A DNA stretch of 60,188 nucleotides from CAZFVY01 sp964522665 (GTDB lineage: Bacteria; Verrucomicrobiota; Verrucomicrobiia; Limisphaerales; CAZFVY01), in NCBI GenBank assembly GCA_964522665.1, contig CAZFVY010000033.1:1-60188 (forward strand), read 5' to 3'. A model generated the notes under the pieces. The model had not been told where the DNA came from. It ran no database searches and was given only the letters and a program-made list of their open reading frames with translations. Shown piece by piece: positions 50,565-59,816 of the stretch. The position numbers were made by a program, and so were the translations under genes. Position 1 is the first letter of the stretch. Each line of letters begins with the position of its first letter.

Positions 50565-51341
50565 TCACCTGCGCGGCACAATCTTCGGAGAAAGCAACAG
50601 CCAGCGACTTCCGGCGCCGGGACCAGGCGGGCCGCGTTGTTCCAGCAGCAGGCCCCCACCATCCGCGACGGTGGCGCGGAAGTCGGGGAACGGGTAAACG
50701 CGGGCGACGGTCGTTGCCTCGGGAAGATGCGCGATTGGCTCGGTGAGCGTCGCGTGCGCCCAGAGGCGGACCCTGCCAAACGCGCGTTTCGAGAGCGCGC
50801 TCAGTTTAAGCGTGGTTAGCGGCTTGCCGAAACTAATCCCGACGCCTAGCTCCATTCCGATGGCATTGAATTCATCATCAAGTCCGATTGGCCCGAACGA
50901 GAGGTGTTGTTTCTTGTCGAGCCATTCCGCCCATGATCTGAGCGCGATCATTTGGGGAGGCGTGAGAATCCACGCGCGCATTCCGTCGTCGGTGGCCGCC
51001 GCGGCGTCGCCCAAACCCAGCTCGGCCGCCGGTGACAGGTCGAAGACATCGAGCGCGAGCTCAATCGAAGTCAACCGATCGGGGCCGAGAACGCGATACC
51101 GCATCTCTTCCCACCACCCTTCCAGCCGATTCCGGAGCGCATAATAATTTCCTCGACTCTGCAGCGCGGCAATTTCGCTCGGCGACAGCCACGCAAATCG
51201 TGAATCGAAATGGACCGCGTACCCGACCAAAAACCCGCCGACTAATACCAACGCCACCACCGTGGCCAAGACGCCCCGTCTGACTCGGCCCCGCCCTCGC
51301 TTCGTCGCCGAGGCGTCGGTCGCGTTGGGTTCGTGATTCAT
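50565..51341 (-). CDS. Membrane-anchored hypothetical protein, family member with 15148-15495
   Basis: A 258-residue protein. The N-terminus is hydrophilic and basic, residues 23-45 form a membrane anchor (GVLATVVALVLVGGFLVGYAV), and the rest is soluble. The block AWLSPSEIAALQSRGNYYALRNRLEGWWEEMRYRVLG is shared with the shorter protein at 15148-15495. No known domain is recognised. The ATG at 51341 is chosen because it directly precedes the anchored region. It is convergent with the ABC/RCC1 gene, 98 bp apart. Confidence 0.72.
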   Translation of the reverse strand: MNHEPNATDASATKRGRGRVRRGVLATVVALVLVGGFLVGYAVHFDSRFAWLSPSEIAALQSRGNYYALRNRLEGWWEEMRYRVLGPDRLTSIELALDVFDLSPAAELGLGDAAAATDDGMRAWILTPPQMIALRSWAEWLDKKQHLSFGPIGLDDEFNAIGMELGVGISFGKPLTTLKLSALSKRAFGRVRLWAHATLTEPIAHLPEATTVARVYPFPDFRATVADGGGLLLEQRGPPGPGAGSRWLLLSPKIVPRR

Positions 51342-51574
51342 TTCGAGTGACCGCGTGGTGGTCCGTGAATTGATTTCCCCGCTTCCGTTTCGAGCCTCAT
51401 GACACAAGCGCCGTCGCTCCGCGACCAGCGCGTCCGAGCCAGCATCCGACCGGACTCTACCGTCATTTGCGCCGTTTGGCACGCGGTTGGCAAGCCCCCA
51501 ACGCGGGAATCAGCGTCTTCCCGAACGCGCCTCCGCTCGCTCGAGGTTCTTGAACGGCCTAGTCCGACGCCCAG

Positions 51575-51735
51575 GGTCGGCGGGGCTGAAAGCCCCCAAT
51601 TGGATAGCTGAGCTGGAGCGAAGCGAAATCCCAGGAAATCAACCCCAATAACAGTTGTTGCGACCGGCAAGGTCGGGACCGATTCCGTCGGCCCCCAAAA
51701 CAAATCGCCAAAAACCGCAACAACTTGAAGGCGCA
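51575..51735. repeat. Dispersed non-coding repeat, copy 2 (partner at 2970-3125)
   Basis: GCTGAAAGCCCCCAAT, GGAGCGAAGCGAAATCCCAG, a GGTCGGGACCGATTCCG core and CGCAACAACTTGAAG occur in the order found at 2970-3125. The interval 51342-51863 has no recognised gene. Confidence 0.7.
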
Positions 51736-51863
51736 GTGACCTCTCCGGGCGACGTCCCAATCCGCCGGCTGCTTATGTCGGCGCGACTCCCCTTGCTCGG
51801 CGTTATTGCAATTACCCAACTGATTCAGCGAAGCGTCGCGTGGTCGATATGCCGACCCTCTAT

Positions 51864-52703
51864 TCACTTCGCGTTCGCCCGATATACTGACGGGGCGCAG
51901 CCGATCCATTTCTTGAAGAGTTTTGAGAAGACGAACGCGTCACGGTAGCCGACCGCGGCGGCGATCAGCGCGAGTTTGTCATCCGTTTTCTGGAGCAGTT
52001 CGGCGGCGCGTTGGACGCGGACATGCGTGACATGCTGCATCGGCGCGCGGCCCAACTCCCGCAGGCAGAGGCGCCGGAGGTGTTCCGGGCTGCAATGGGC
52101 GAGTTCGGCCAGCCGCGGGGCCGACCAGTCGGCGGCCAGGTCGGCCTCGACGCGCGACCAGACTTTGCCGAGGCGCTCGTTGACATGCCACGGCTTGGCG
52201 AGTCGTTGCGCCTCGCCGTGGATCAATTCGACCCAATGATGCATCAGGCGCGCCTCGCCCGGCCCGGCGCATTCGGCCTGCAACCCTCGCACGGCGGAAA
52301 AGAGAATCACCGGATCACACTGGGTTTTCACGGGAGAACCGGCGCTCACCACCGGCGTCGCCCCCACCGGCTCGGAATAGCGCACCCAGCAGAAATGCCA
52401 GCGCTTGCCGGGAACGGCGTGAAACGCGTTCGGCGCGCGCGGTGGCGCCAGACAGGCCATGCCCGGCCGGCAGGTCTGCCACCGGCCATCGAGCAGAATG
52501 CGTCCCTCGCCGGCGATGCAGACCAGGACGTAACTCCCGCCCGGTTGCAACCGAACCCGGCGGAACGGCGCCGGCGTCTCGATCCAGCCGACGTGCGCGA
52601 TCCGGTGCAAGGCGAGGACGCCGCACTGTTCGGCCCGCAGGATCGATTCGGTCGTGCCGCGGTTGTTGAACGAAACGTCGCGCAGCGAGTGTTTTTCAGA
52701 CAT
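51864..52703 (-). CDS. AraC family transcriptional regulator
   Basis: A 279-residue regulator. The N-terminal cupin-like sensor (about 20-110) includes PGGSYVLVCIAGEGRILLDGRWQTCRPGMACLAPP. The C-terminal double helix-turn-helix runs from ADWSAPRLAELAHCSPEHLRRLCLRELGRAPMQHVTHVRVQRAAELLQKTDDKLALIAAAVGYRDAFVFSKLFKKWIGCAPSVYR. This layout is typical of carbohydrate-responsive AraC proteins. It is divergent from the PEP-hydrolase-family gene, with 252 bp between, so that gene may be its target. Confidence 0.9.
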   Translation of the reverse strand: MSEKHSLRDVSFNNRGTTESILRAEQCGVLALHRIAHVGWIETPAPFRRVRLQPGGSYVLVCIAGEGRILLDGRWQTCRPGMACLAPPRAPNAFHAVPGKRWHFCWVRYSEPVGATPVVSAGSPVKTQCDPVILFSAVRGLQAECAGPGEARLMHHWVELIHGEAQRLAKPWHVNERLGKVWSRVEADLAADWSAPRLAELAHCSPEHLRRLCLRELGRAPMQHVTHVRVQRAAELLQKTDDKLALIAAAVGYRDAFVFSKLFKKWIGCAPSVYRANAK

Positions 52704-52955
52704 CTCGCGCTCGCGAAGGCGTTGGTACGAGGAACGTTTCACGCCGCGCCGCGTTTCAACGATGGGTATTTCTTAAGGGTCATTGGCGGTTACGTTGCCG
52801 CCGTCAGAGACCGCTCGCACGCCTAAAATGTCGTGAGCGGTGGCGGGTGCGAGCGCCGGCATAAGTGTGTTTTCGACATGCTTTGGTGCATTCCACCTAT
52901 GGCAATTGGACGGGGACGGCGCTTTAATGCGGCCACACTTTAACCGATTACATTT

Positions 52956-53837
52956 ATGCCCAACCCCTGGACTGGAAAAGGAAACCCCTATACCCGCAAG
53001 GAAGTCGTCGCCCGCTTGCGGGCCACCTTGAAAAAAGGGACGCCGATCATCGCCGCGGGCGCCGGCTCCGGCATCAGCGCGAAATTCATCGAGCGCGGCG
53101 GCGCCGATCTCATCATCATCTACAACTCCGGCCGCTTCCGCATGATGGGCCACGGCTCGACCTGCGGCCTCATGGCCTACGGCGACGCCAACGCCATCGC
53201 TATGGAAATCGGCGAATACGAAGTGCTGCCAGTCGTGCAGGAGATTCCCGTGGTCTGCGGCGTCCACGCCACCGATCCTCGCCGCCGCATGTGGCATTGG
53301 TTGGGCAAGGTGAAGGAGATGGGCTTTAGCGGCGTCAATAATTTTCCCACGCATACTATCGTGGACGGGCATTTTCGCGGCGTCCTCGAGGAAACCGGGA
53401 TGAGCGTGCAAAAGGAGTTCGAGATGGTCGCGCTCGCCCGAAAGATGGACCTGTTCAGCATCGTTTATGTCGCGACGCCCGAGGAGGCGGTCAGCATGGC
53501 CAAGTCCGGCGCCGACGCGATCATCGCGCACGTCGGCACGACGGTGGGCGGCAGCATCGGGGTCAAGAAAGCGGTCGTCACCTGGGATCACGCCATCAAG
53601 GTCACGCAAGAGATCGTCGATGCCGCGCGCGGGGTGCGGAAGGATATTTTCACCCTGACCCACGGCGGCCCGATCAATAGTCCGAAGGACGTCGAGCACA
53701 TTCTCAGCAAAACGACCGCGGATGGCTTCGTCGGCGCCAGCAGCCTTGAGCGCATGGCGGTCGAGGAATCGCTGACCAATCTCACCCGTGAGTTCAAAGG
53801 CGTGACGGTGCCCCGCCGCGCGAAAGCCAGCCGCTGA
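52956..53837 (+). CDS. Phosphoenolpyruvate hydrolase-family (TIM-barrel) protein
   Basis: A 293-residue TIM-barrel protein. Recognisable blocks are IIAAGAGSGISAKFIERGGADLIIIYNSGRFRMMGHGSTCGLMAYGDANAI, GVHATDPRR, FSGVNNFPTHTIVDGHFR, DAIIAHVGTTVGGSIG and FTLTHGGPINSPKDVEHIL, which define PF09370. Members are annotated as PEP-hydrolase-like but reactions are mostly untested. They often neighbour Tm-1-like ATP-binding proteins; none is present here. It lies 29 bp before the giant PVC protein gene and divergent from the AraC regulator. Confidence 0.88.
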   Translation: MPNPWTGKGNPYTRKEVVARLRATLKKGTPIIAAGAGSGISAKFIERGGADLIIIYNSGRFRMMGHGSTCGLMAYGDANAIAMEIGEYEVLPVVQEIPVVCGVHATDPRRRMWHWLGKVKEMGFSGVNNFPTHTIVDGHFRGVLEETGMSVQKEFEMVALARKMDLFSIVYVATPEEAVSMAKSGADAIIAHVGTTVGGSIGVKKAVVTWDHAIKVTQEIVDAARGVRKDIFTLTHGGPINSPKDVEHILSKTTADGFVGASSLERMAVEESLTNLTREFKGVTVPRRAKASR

Positions 53838-53866
53838 CGGTCCCACGAGCCGCCCCAAATCACCCC

Positions 53867-56800
53867 ATGAAAAAGAGCCTATTGTTCGCCCTGCTCCTTG
53901 CTTCCGCGTGTCTCACGCAGGCGGCGCCAATCAAAGTCGCGCTGGTTTCGGACAGCGACGCGTTGCGCGCCGCCCTCGTGAAAAGCGGCGTCCAAGTGGT
54001 CGCCCTCGACGCTTTGGACACCGCCGACGTGCTGGCGCTGCAAAGCACGGACCTGAAGCCTTTGCCGGGTTTGGAACGCGCGGCGGTCGAGGCGTTCGTG
54101 AAACGGGGCGGCGGGGTGGTGATCGTGGGCGGCGCGATCGACGCGGGCGACTGGCTCAAGCCAATCGCGGGCGGCGCCTGGACGGCGCAGAGCCGCGAGT
54201 TCAACAGCAAAATGATGCTCTTCGCGCTGACCGACGCGCACCCGATCACCCGTTCGGCGACGCCGTTCGATATCGACGACGAGACCGTCTATGATCTTGA
54301 TCTGGACCCGCGCGTCAACGTGCTCGCGTCGGCGTTCACACCGAAGATCACGAACGGCCGGGTCGAGCAGCGGTCGTCCGAAAAGCTCGACCGCGCCAAC
54401 GTCTATGATCTGCAGCCGCAGATGTGGACCTTCGAGGCGGCGGACAAGCATCGCGCCTTCGTGCTTTTGCCGGGGCAACCGGACACGCTGAAACACGCGA
54501 GCATCCGTTCGTTCATCCTGCGCGGCGTCGCCTGGGCCGCCCGCCGCGAGAATCTCGACGAGTTGTGCGCCCCGGAGGATTTGGCGTCGTTGCGCTATCC
54601 CCAAGGCGGCGCCCGCACGGCGACGGAGACGATGAAGTCGTTCGAAATGCAACCCGGCTTCAAGGCGTCCGTGATCGCCAGCGAGCCACTCATCACCAAG
54701 CCCATCGCGATGCAATGGGACGCGCGCGGCCGGCTTTGGATCGCGGAAACGCCCGAGTATCCCAACGGCCGCCGTCCGATGGTCGCCACCCCGTGGAAGG
54801 AAACCGGCGCGCTCGTGCCCGGCAAATACGATCGGCCCGCGACCGACCGCATCAGCATCCTCAGCGACCCCGACGTCGGCGGGCAATTCACGAAGAAGAC
54901 GGTGTTTTACGAGGGGCTGGAATTGGTGACCGGATTTTGCGTTTACGGGGACGGCGTAATCGCCGTGCATCAACCGGACATCGTGTTCATCCACGGCGAG
55001 GGCGCCGCGCGGCGCGTCGAACGCCTTTACGGCGGCTTCACCCCGGGCGACACGCATTTCGTCGCCAACCATTTCATCGTCGCGCCGGACGGCTGGATTT
55101 ACGCGGACACCGGCAGCGGGCCGAGCGTGCAATCGGTCGCCCATCCCGAGGTGAAGGCCCGGCTCAGCTCGGGGTTGTTCCGCTTCAAGGCGGACGGGTC
55201 GGCCATCGAGCAAGTTTCGTCGAAAGGCGGCAACAGCTTCGGCGCCGATGTGACGAGCGATGGCGAACTCTTTTTCGGCCAGGCCACCACCGGCAATCCC
55301 GTGCAGCACGTCGTGTTGCCTGAATGGATTCTGAACCAGAGCAAAGTCGGCAGCCTCTCCGGCGCTGAGAGCGTCATCAAACAGCGCAAAGTCGCGCGGC
55401 TCGACCTGCCGGACCGCGCGCCGTTCATGCAGATCGACGTCGTGGGCGGCTATAGTTCGGCCTGCGCGAGCACGGTGTACGAAGCCGGCGCGTGGCCCGC
55501 TGAATGGAACTACGGCGTCTTCTGCACCGAGCCAATCCTCGACATCATCCATTTCGAGAAGCTCGTGCCGAAAGGCGCGACCTTTACCGGCAACATGGTC
55601 CGCACGGACGCCGAATGGCTGCGCGCGCGCGATTTCTGGTTCTTCCCCGTCGATGTCGAGTTCGGCCCGGACGGCGCGATGTACGTCCTCGATTTCTATT
55701 GCCCCATCGTCGCCCATAACGACACGCGCGGGCCGCAACACAGCCGTTCCGGCGCGAGCGTCCGCCCCGATCGCGACCATTATTTCGGCCGCATTTATCG
55801 CATTCAACACGACGCGGCCACGCCGCTCGAACGACTCGACCTGACCCAGGCCGACGCGCCGACGCTCGTCAAAACGTTCACGCATCCCAACAGACTCACC
55901 CGTTTCACCGCGCACCGGCTGCTGATGGACCGCGCGGACGCGCCGAGCGTGATTCCGCAACTCACCGCGATGGCTGAAGGCGAGAGTTTCGTCCCGGCGC
56001 GCATCCTGGCGCTCTGGGCGCTCGAACGCCTCGGCCAGCTCGAACCACGCACGCTCGAGGCCGCGTTGAAAAGCGACAGCGCCGGCGTGCGCAAATCCGC
56101 GCTGCTGATGGTCGAAGCCCTCGGCCCGAAAAACACGGTCGAGATCGCCCCGCTTATGAGCGACCCGGACGCGCGCGTGCGGCTTACCGCGTTGCGCGCG
56201 CTCGCCTCCAGTCCCTTGACGGCGGAATCCGCCGCGAAGCTCCTCGCGATGCTGCCGACGCTCGACGACGCCTGGTCGCGGAGCGCGGCCGTCGCCGCCG
56301 CTTCGTCCAATCCGGGCGCGTTGCTCCAGGCGGCGCTGGCGGCGCCGGGAACGCCGAACGCTTCCCTCCTCGAGCTGGCTACTTCCCTCGCCACGACGAT
56401 CACCGAGAAAAAGGATGGCGCCGCCCTCGCAAGCGTCATCATTGCCGCCGCCGCCGCTCCGGCGAACGCCGCCCCGATCGCCCGCGCGGTCCTCGAAGCC
56501 GCAGGCGCGGCTCCGCCCGCCGCGCCCGTGAATCGGGCGGGCCTCGACGACGCGTTGAGAACGCTGTTAACCTCCGCTGACCGGACGCTATCCGTCGCCG
56601 CTCTGCCGCTCGCCGTCGGTTGGGCCGCGGCGCCGCTGAATTCAGTCATCTCGCAACGCGTTGATGATTTGCTCGCGCTCACCGCCGACGCCCAACAGAC
56701 TGATGACGCTCGCGCCGCGGCGGTGCGGTCCCTGATCCGCTCGCGCGGCGCCAACCCGCGAATCGTCGCCTCCGTCATCGCCTTGCTGAAGACCCCGCTC

Positions 56801-58873
56801 AGCGACCCGCTGCTGCTCGACGTCATCGCGGCGCTGGCTTCGACCGGCGACCCTTCGCTCGGCCAGGCGCTTGCGAGCGTCCTGCCGAATCTCTCCCCAA
56901 TCGGCCAGAACGCCGCCTTCGAAGCGCTCGTCCGCCGCGTCGCCTGGGCCAACGCCGTCCTCGACGCGTTGCAGGCGAAAACGTTGAAACCCACCACTCT
57001 CGGGTCGGTCCGCATGAGCAAGCTGCGGTTGCATTCCGACCCGGCGACCGCGAAACGCGCGCGTGAAGTCATCGACGAAATCGGCGCGGGATCGAACCCG
57101 GTCAAGGACGAGATCATCGCCAAGCTGCTGCCCGAGGTTGAGAGCAAAACGGGAGACCCGGTGAAGGGCAAGGCCGCGTTCCAGGTCACCTGCGCGATCT
57201 GCCATAAGTTCAACGGCGAAGGCAAGGAAGTCGGCCCCGTGCTCGACGGGATTGGCGTGCATGGCACGCACGAGTTGTTGATTCACATCATCGATCCGAG
57301 CCGCGTCGTCGATAACGAGCACCGCACCTGGAACATCGCGCTGAAAGACGGCACGTTCGCGACCGGCATCATCGCGCGCGAGAACAACCGCTCGCTCACG
57401 CTGCGCCTCGGCGGGGGCGTCGAGCAGGAAATCAGCATCGCCGACCTGAAGTCGCGCGAGGAGACCGGGCTTTCGCTGATGCCGGAAGGCTTCGAGGCCT
57501 TGGGCGCGGACGGCCTGCGCGACATCCTCGCCTATCTCAGCGCCGGCAGCGCTAAATTCCGCGCGGTCAATCTCGGGCGCGCGTTCACCACCGACACCGG
57601 CGCCGGCCTCTATCAATCCCGCGAGCAAAAGGCCGACACCGTGCAACCGGTGAAATACGGCATCAACATCGTTGAAGGCGTGCCTTTTTCGTTGCCGGAT
57701 CCGAGCACGACGCCGGTCGGCGGCAACGTCATCGTTTTGAAGAGCGGCGACGCCGGAACCTACTCGAGCACGCTCCCGCAACGCGTCGAAATCCCCGTCG
57801 GGTTCGCCGCGGGCAATCTGCATTTTCTGGGCGGCGTCGCCGGTTGGGGCGGCGGTCCCGACCTGCGCGTGCCGGCGATGAAGGTCACGATTGAACACGC
57901 CAACGGCCAGCGGCAAGTCGAGGAGCTTTACACCGGCGACGTGTTCATCGATTACGTCAGCAGCGAAGACGTGCCCGGTTCCAAGCGCGTCAATGGCGTC
58001 ACGAAAACGTACCATGTCCGCTACTTCTCGCTTCCCGTCAACGACCCTTCGCCGATCAAATCGATCGCGCTCGAAAGTTACAAGAACGGCATCGCGCCGA
58101 CCACGCTTGCCATCACCGCCGACACCGACGCGCCGAAGCCGCGCCGCAAATACACGCTGACGCAAGCCGCGCCGAAGCCCGCGGAAACGTTTCCGAAAAG
58201 CGGTGAGACCCTGCCCGCGCAGGCGGCGCCCGGCTTGGTTCGCGCGCTCCTGATCGGCGGCGGCAGTTCCCACGACTTCGAGCGCTACTTCCATCAAGCG
58301 GACAGCGCCACGTTGAAGGCGGCGAAAATCGCCGTGGCTTACACGAGCAATCTCGAGGAAGCCCTGGCGCTGATGCCAAACGCCGACGTCATCGTTCTCA
58401 GCGCGAATCACGCGCAGTTCGGCGCGCCGGCGTTTCAACAAGCCCTCAACGCCTTCGCCGACGCCGGAAAAGGCCTCGTCATCGTCCACGCCGGCGCCTG
58501 GTATAACTGGCCCGCCTCGACCGGCTACAACCAGCGCTTCCTGGGCGGCGGCGCGAAGAGCCACGGCCGCGGCGAGTTCACCGTTTTCAACAAACAACCG
58601 GCGCATCCCGTCATGCAAGGCGTGCCCGCCGACTTCAAGATCATCGACGAACATTACCGGATCATCCTCGAAGGCCCGACGCCGGTCGAAGTCCTGGCCG
58701 AGACCGACGTCGAGCCGCAAAGCAAGAAAACCTATCCCTCCGTCTGGGTCGTCAAAGACCCGAAAACCCGCATCGTCGGCATCGCCCTCGGCCACGCGGA
58801 CGAAGCGCACTCGAACCCAGCCTATCAGAAAATCCTCATCAACTCCGTGCGCTGGGTGGCGCTGAGGCCGTAG
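53867..58873 (+). CDS. Giant PVC-type c-haem protein with two ThuA domains
   Basis: A 1,668-residue exported protein with a signal peptide (1-19). The domains, in order, are: a ThuA-like fold (20-235, AFVKRGGGVVIVGG); a PVC N-terminal propeller (250-660, MKSFEMQPGFKASVIASEPLITKPIAMQWDARGRLWIAETPEYP); HEAT-like helices (670-1090); the c-type haem domain with CAICH at 1109-1113 and HIIDPSRVVDNEHRTWNIALKDG; a beta-rich module (1230-1420); and a C-terminal ThuA domain (1430-1668, ALLIGGGSSHDFERYFH, VIVHAGAWYNWPA). Related PVC proteins are thought to act in periplasmic sugar oxidation and electron transfer. Having ThuA domains at both ends is uncommon. Confidence 0.93.
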   Translation: MKKSLLFALLLASACLTQAAPIKVALVSDSDALRAALVKSGVQVVALDALDTADVLALQSTDLKPLPGLERAAVEAFVKRGGGVVIVGGAIDAGDWLKPIAGGAWTAQSREFNSKMMLFALTDAHPITRSATPFDIDDETVYDLDLDPRVNVLASAFTPKITNGRVEQRSSEKLDRANVYDLQPQMWTFEAADKHRAFVLLPGQPDTLKHASIRSFILRGVAWAARRENLDELCAPEDLASLRYPQGGARTATETMKSFEMQPGFKASVIASEPLITKPIAMQWDARGRLWIAETPEYPNGRRPMVATPWKETGALVPGKYDRPATDRISILSDPDVGGQFTKKTVFYEGLELVTGFCVYGDGVIAVHQPDIVFIHGEGAARRVERLYGGFTPGDTHFVANHFIVAPDGWIYADTGSGPSVQSVAHPEVKARLSSGLFRFKADGSAIEQVSSKGGNSFGADVTSDGELFFGQATTGNPVQHVVLPEWILNQSKVGSLSGAESVIKQRKVARLDLPDRAPFMQIDVVGGYSSACASTVYEAGAWPAEWNYGVFCTEPILDIIHFEKLVPKGATFTGNMVRTDAEWLRARDFWFFPVDVEFGPDGAMYVLDFYCPIVAHNDTRGPQHSRSGASVRPDRDHYFGRIYRIQHDAATPLERLDLTQADAPTLVKTFTHPNRLTRFTAHRLLMDRADAPSVIPQLTAMAEGESFVPARILALWALERLGQLEPRTLEAALKSDSAGVRKSALLMVEALGPKNTVEIAPLMSDPDARVRLTALRALASSPLTAESAAKLLAMLPTLDDAWSRSAAVAAASSNPGALLQAALAAPGTPNASLLELATSLATTITEKKDGAALASVIIAAAAAPANAAPIARAVLEAAGAAPPAAPVNRAGLDDALRTLLTSADRTLSVAALPLAVGWAAAPLNSVISQRVDDLLALTADAQQTDDARAAAVRSLIRSRGANPRIVASVIALLKTPLSDPLLLDVIAALASTGDPSLGQALASVLPNLSPIGQNAAFEALVRRVAWANAVLDALQAKTLKPTTLGSVRMSKLRLHSDPATAKRAREVIDEIGAGSNPVKDEIIAKLLPEVESKTGDPVKGKAAFQVTCAICHKFNGEGKEVGPVLDGIGVHGTHELLIHIIDPSRVVDNEHRTWNIALKDGTFATGIIARENNRSLTLRLGGGVEQEISIADLKSREETGLSLMPEGFEALGADGLRDILAYLSAGSAKFRAVNLGRAFTTDTGAGLYQSREQKADTVQPVKYGINIVEGVPFSLPDPSTTPVGGNVIVLKSGDAGTYSSTLPQRVEIPVGFAAGNLHFLGGVAGWGGGPDLRVPAMKVTIEHANGQRQVEELYTGDVFIDYVSSEDVPGSKRVNGVTKTYHVRYFSLPVNDPSPIKSIALESYKNGIAPTTLAITADTDAPKPRRKYTLTQAAPKPAETFPKSGETLPAQAAPGLVRALLIGGGSSHDFERYFHQADSATLKAAKIAVAYTSNLEEALALMPNADVIVLSANHAQFGAPAFQQALNAFADAGKGLVIVHAGAWYNWPASTGYNQRFLGGGAKSHGRGEFTVFNKQPAHPVMQGVPADFKIIDEHYRIILEGPTPVEVLAETDVEPQSKKTYPSVWVVKDPKTRIVGIALGHADEAHSNPAYQKILINSVRWVALRP

Positions 58874-58924
58874 GTCACGCGAGGACGAAGTGAACCCGGA
58901 GATCTGGTTCCGAAATGGAAAGGG

Positions 58925-59782
58925 ATGACGCCCGGAATCGGACACGCGTTGGGGGCGATGCTTTGCTTTGGCGTGGGCGACTTGGTGTATAAGCGCGGCG
59001 CCGCCGCCGGCGCGCCCGCGCATCAATTCCTGATGGTCCAGGCGTGGTTTTTCGCGCCGCTGGTACTGCTTTACGCCTGGCTGAGCGGCTCGCTGCGGTT
59101 CTCTCCCGGAACGGGCTGGGGCGGGCTGGCCGGACTTTTCATCTTCGTCGGTTTTTACAACTTCGCGCGCAGCCTCAAGTCCGGCTCGATCAGCGTTAAC
59201 GCGCCGGTGTTCCGTTTGAGCTTCACCGTCACCGTCGCGCTGGCCGTGCTGCTGCTCGGCGAACCGCTGACCGCGGGCAAGATCGCCGGCCTCGCGCTCG
59301 CGCTGTTCGCGGTGTGGCTCCTGCTCGGCGCGCCGCCCGCGGGAGCCGCCGGCGCCCGGGGCGCGACCCGATCCTCGCTCACGCGCGTGCTCGTCGCCAC
59401 CGTCTCCGTGGGGTTCGGCAATTTCATCTATAAGCTCGGCTTGCTGGCGGGCGCGGCGCCGGCTTCCCTGGTCGTCGCGCAATCCGCCGTGGTCATCACG
59501 CTCGCCACGGCGTTCGCCGGCGTGGTGGACCGCGGCATCCGCCCCGCGCGCGCCACGCTGCGCTACGCCCCGGTCGCGGCGGTCGTGCTCGCCGGCGGGT
59601 TTTCGTTCCTGGTCGAGGGCTTGGCGCGGGGAAACGCGAGTGTCGTGGTTCCCATCGCGCAGATGGGCTTCGTCGTCACCGCCCTGCTCGGGTTGCTTTT
59701 TCTCCATGAGCCGTCCACCGCCCGGAAAGGAGTGGGGCTGATCGCCGCCCTCGCCGCGATCGTCAGCCTGGCGCGCGGGTAA
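58925..59782 (+). CDS. EamA/DMT superfamily transporter
   Basis: A 285-residue membrane protein with ten likely helices in two homologous halves (ALGAMLCFGVGDLVYKRGAA and VATVSVGFGNFIYKLGLLAG). FNFARSLKSGSISVNAPVFRLSFTVTVALAVLLLGEPLTAGKIAGLALALFAVWLLLGAPP is the classic EamA end of half one, mirrored by ARGNASVVVPIAQMGFVVTALLGLLFLHEPSTARKGVGLIAALAAIVSLARG. The substrate is unknown. The ATG at 58925 lies 51 bp after the PVC gene. Confidence 0.9.
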   Translation: MTPGIGHALGAMLCFGVGDLVYKRGAAAGAPAHQFLMVQAWFFAPLVLLYAWLSGSLRFSPGTGWGGLAGLFIFVGFYNFARSLKSGSISVNAPVFRLSFTVTVALAVLLLGEPLTAGKIAGLALALFAVWLLLGAPPAGAAGARGATRSSLTRVLVATVSVGFGNFIYKLGLLAGAAPASLVVAQSAVVITLATAFAGVVDRGIRPARATLRYAPVAAVVLAGGFSFLVEGLARGNASVVVPIAQMGFVVTALLGLLFLHEPSTARKGVGLIAALAAIVSLARG

Positions 59783-59816
59783 GGATCTGAATTCAATAGC
59801 ATATCATACCGCACAA

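Noticed and set aside
56642..59707. A 1,021-codon minus-strand open frame opposite the PVC protein and DMT transporter genes
   Set aside because: The plus strand has clear haem, ThuA and transporter motifs. The antisense frame shows only composition-driven sequence.
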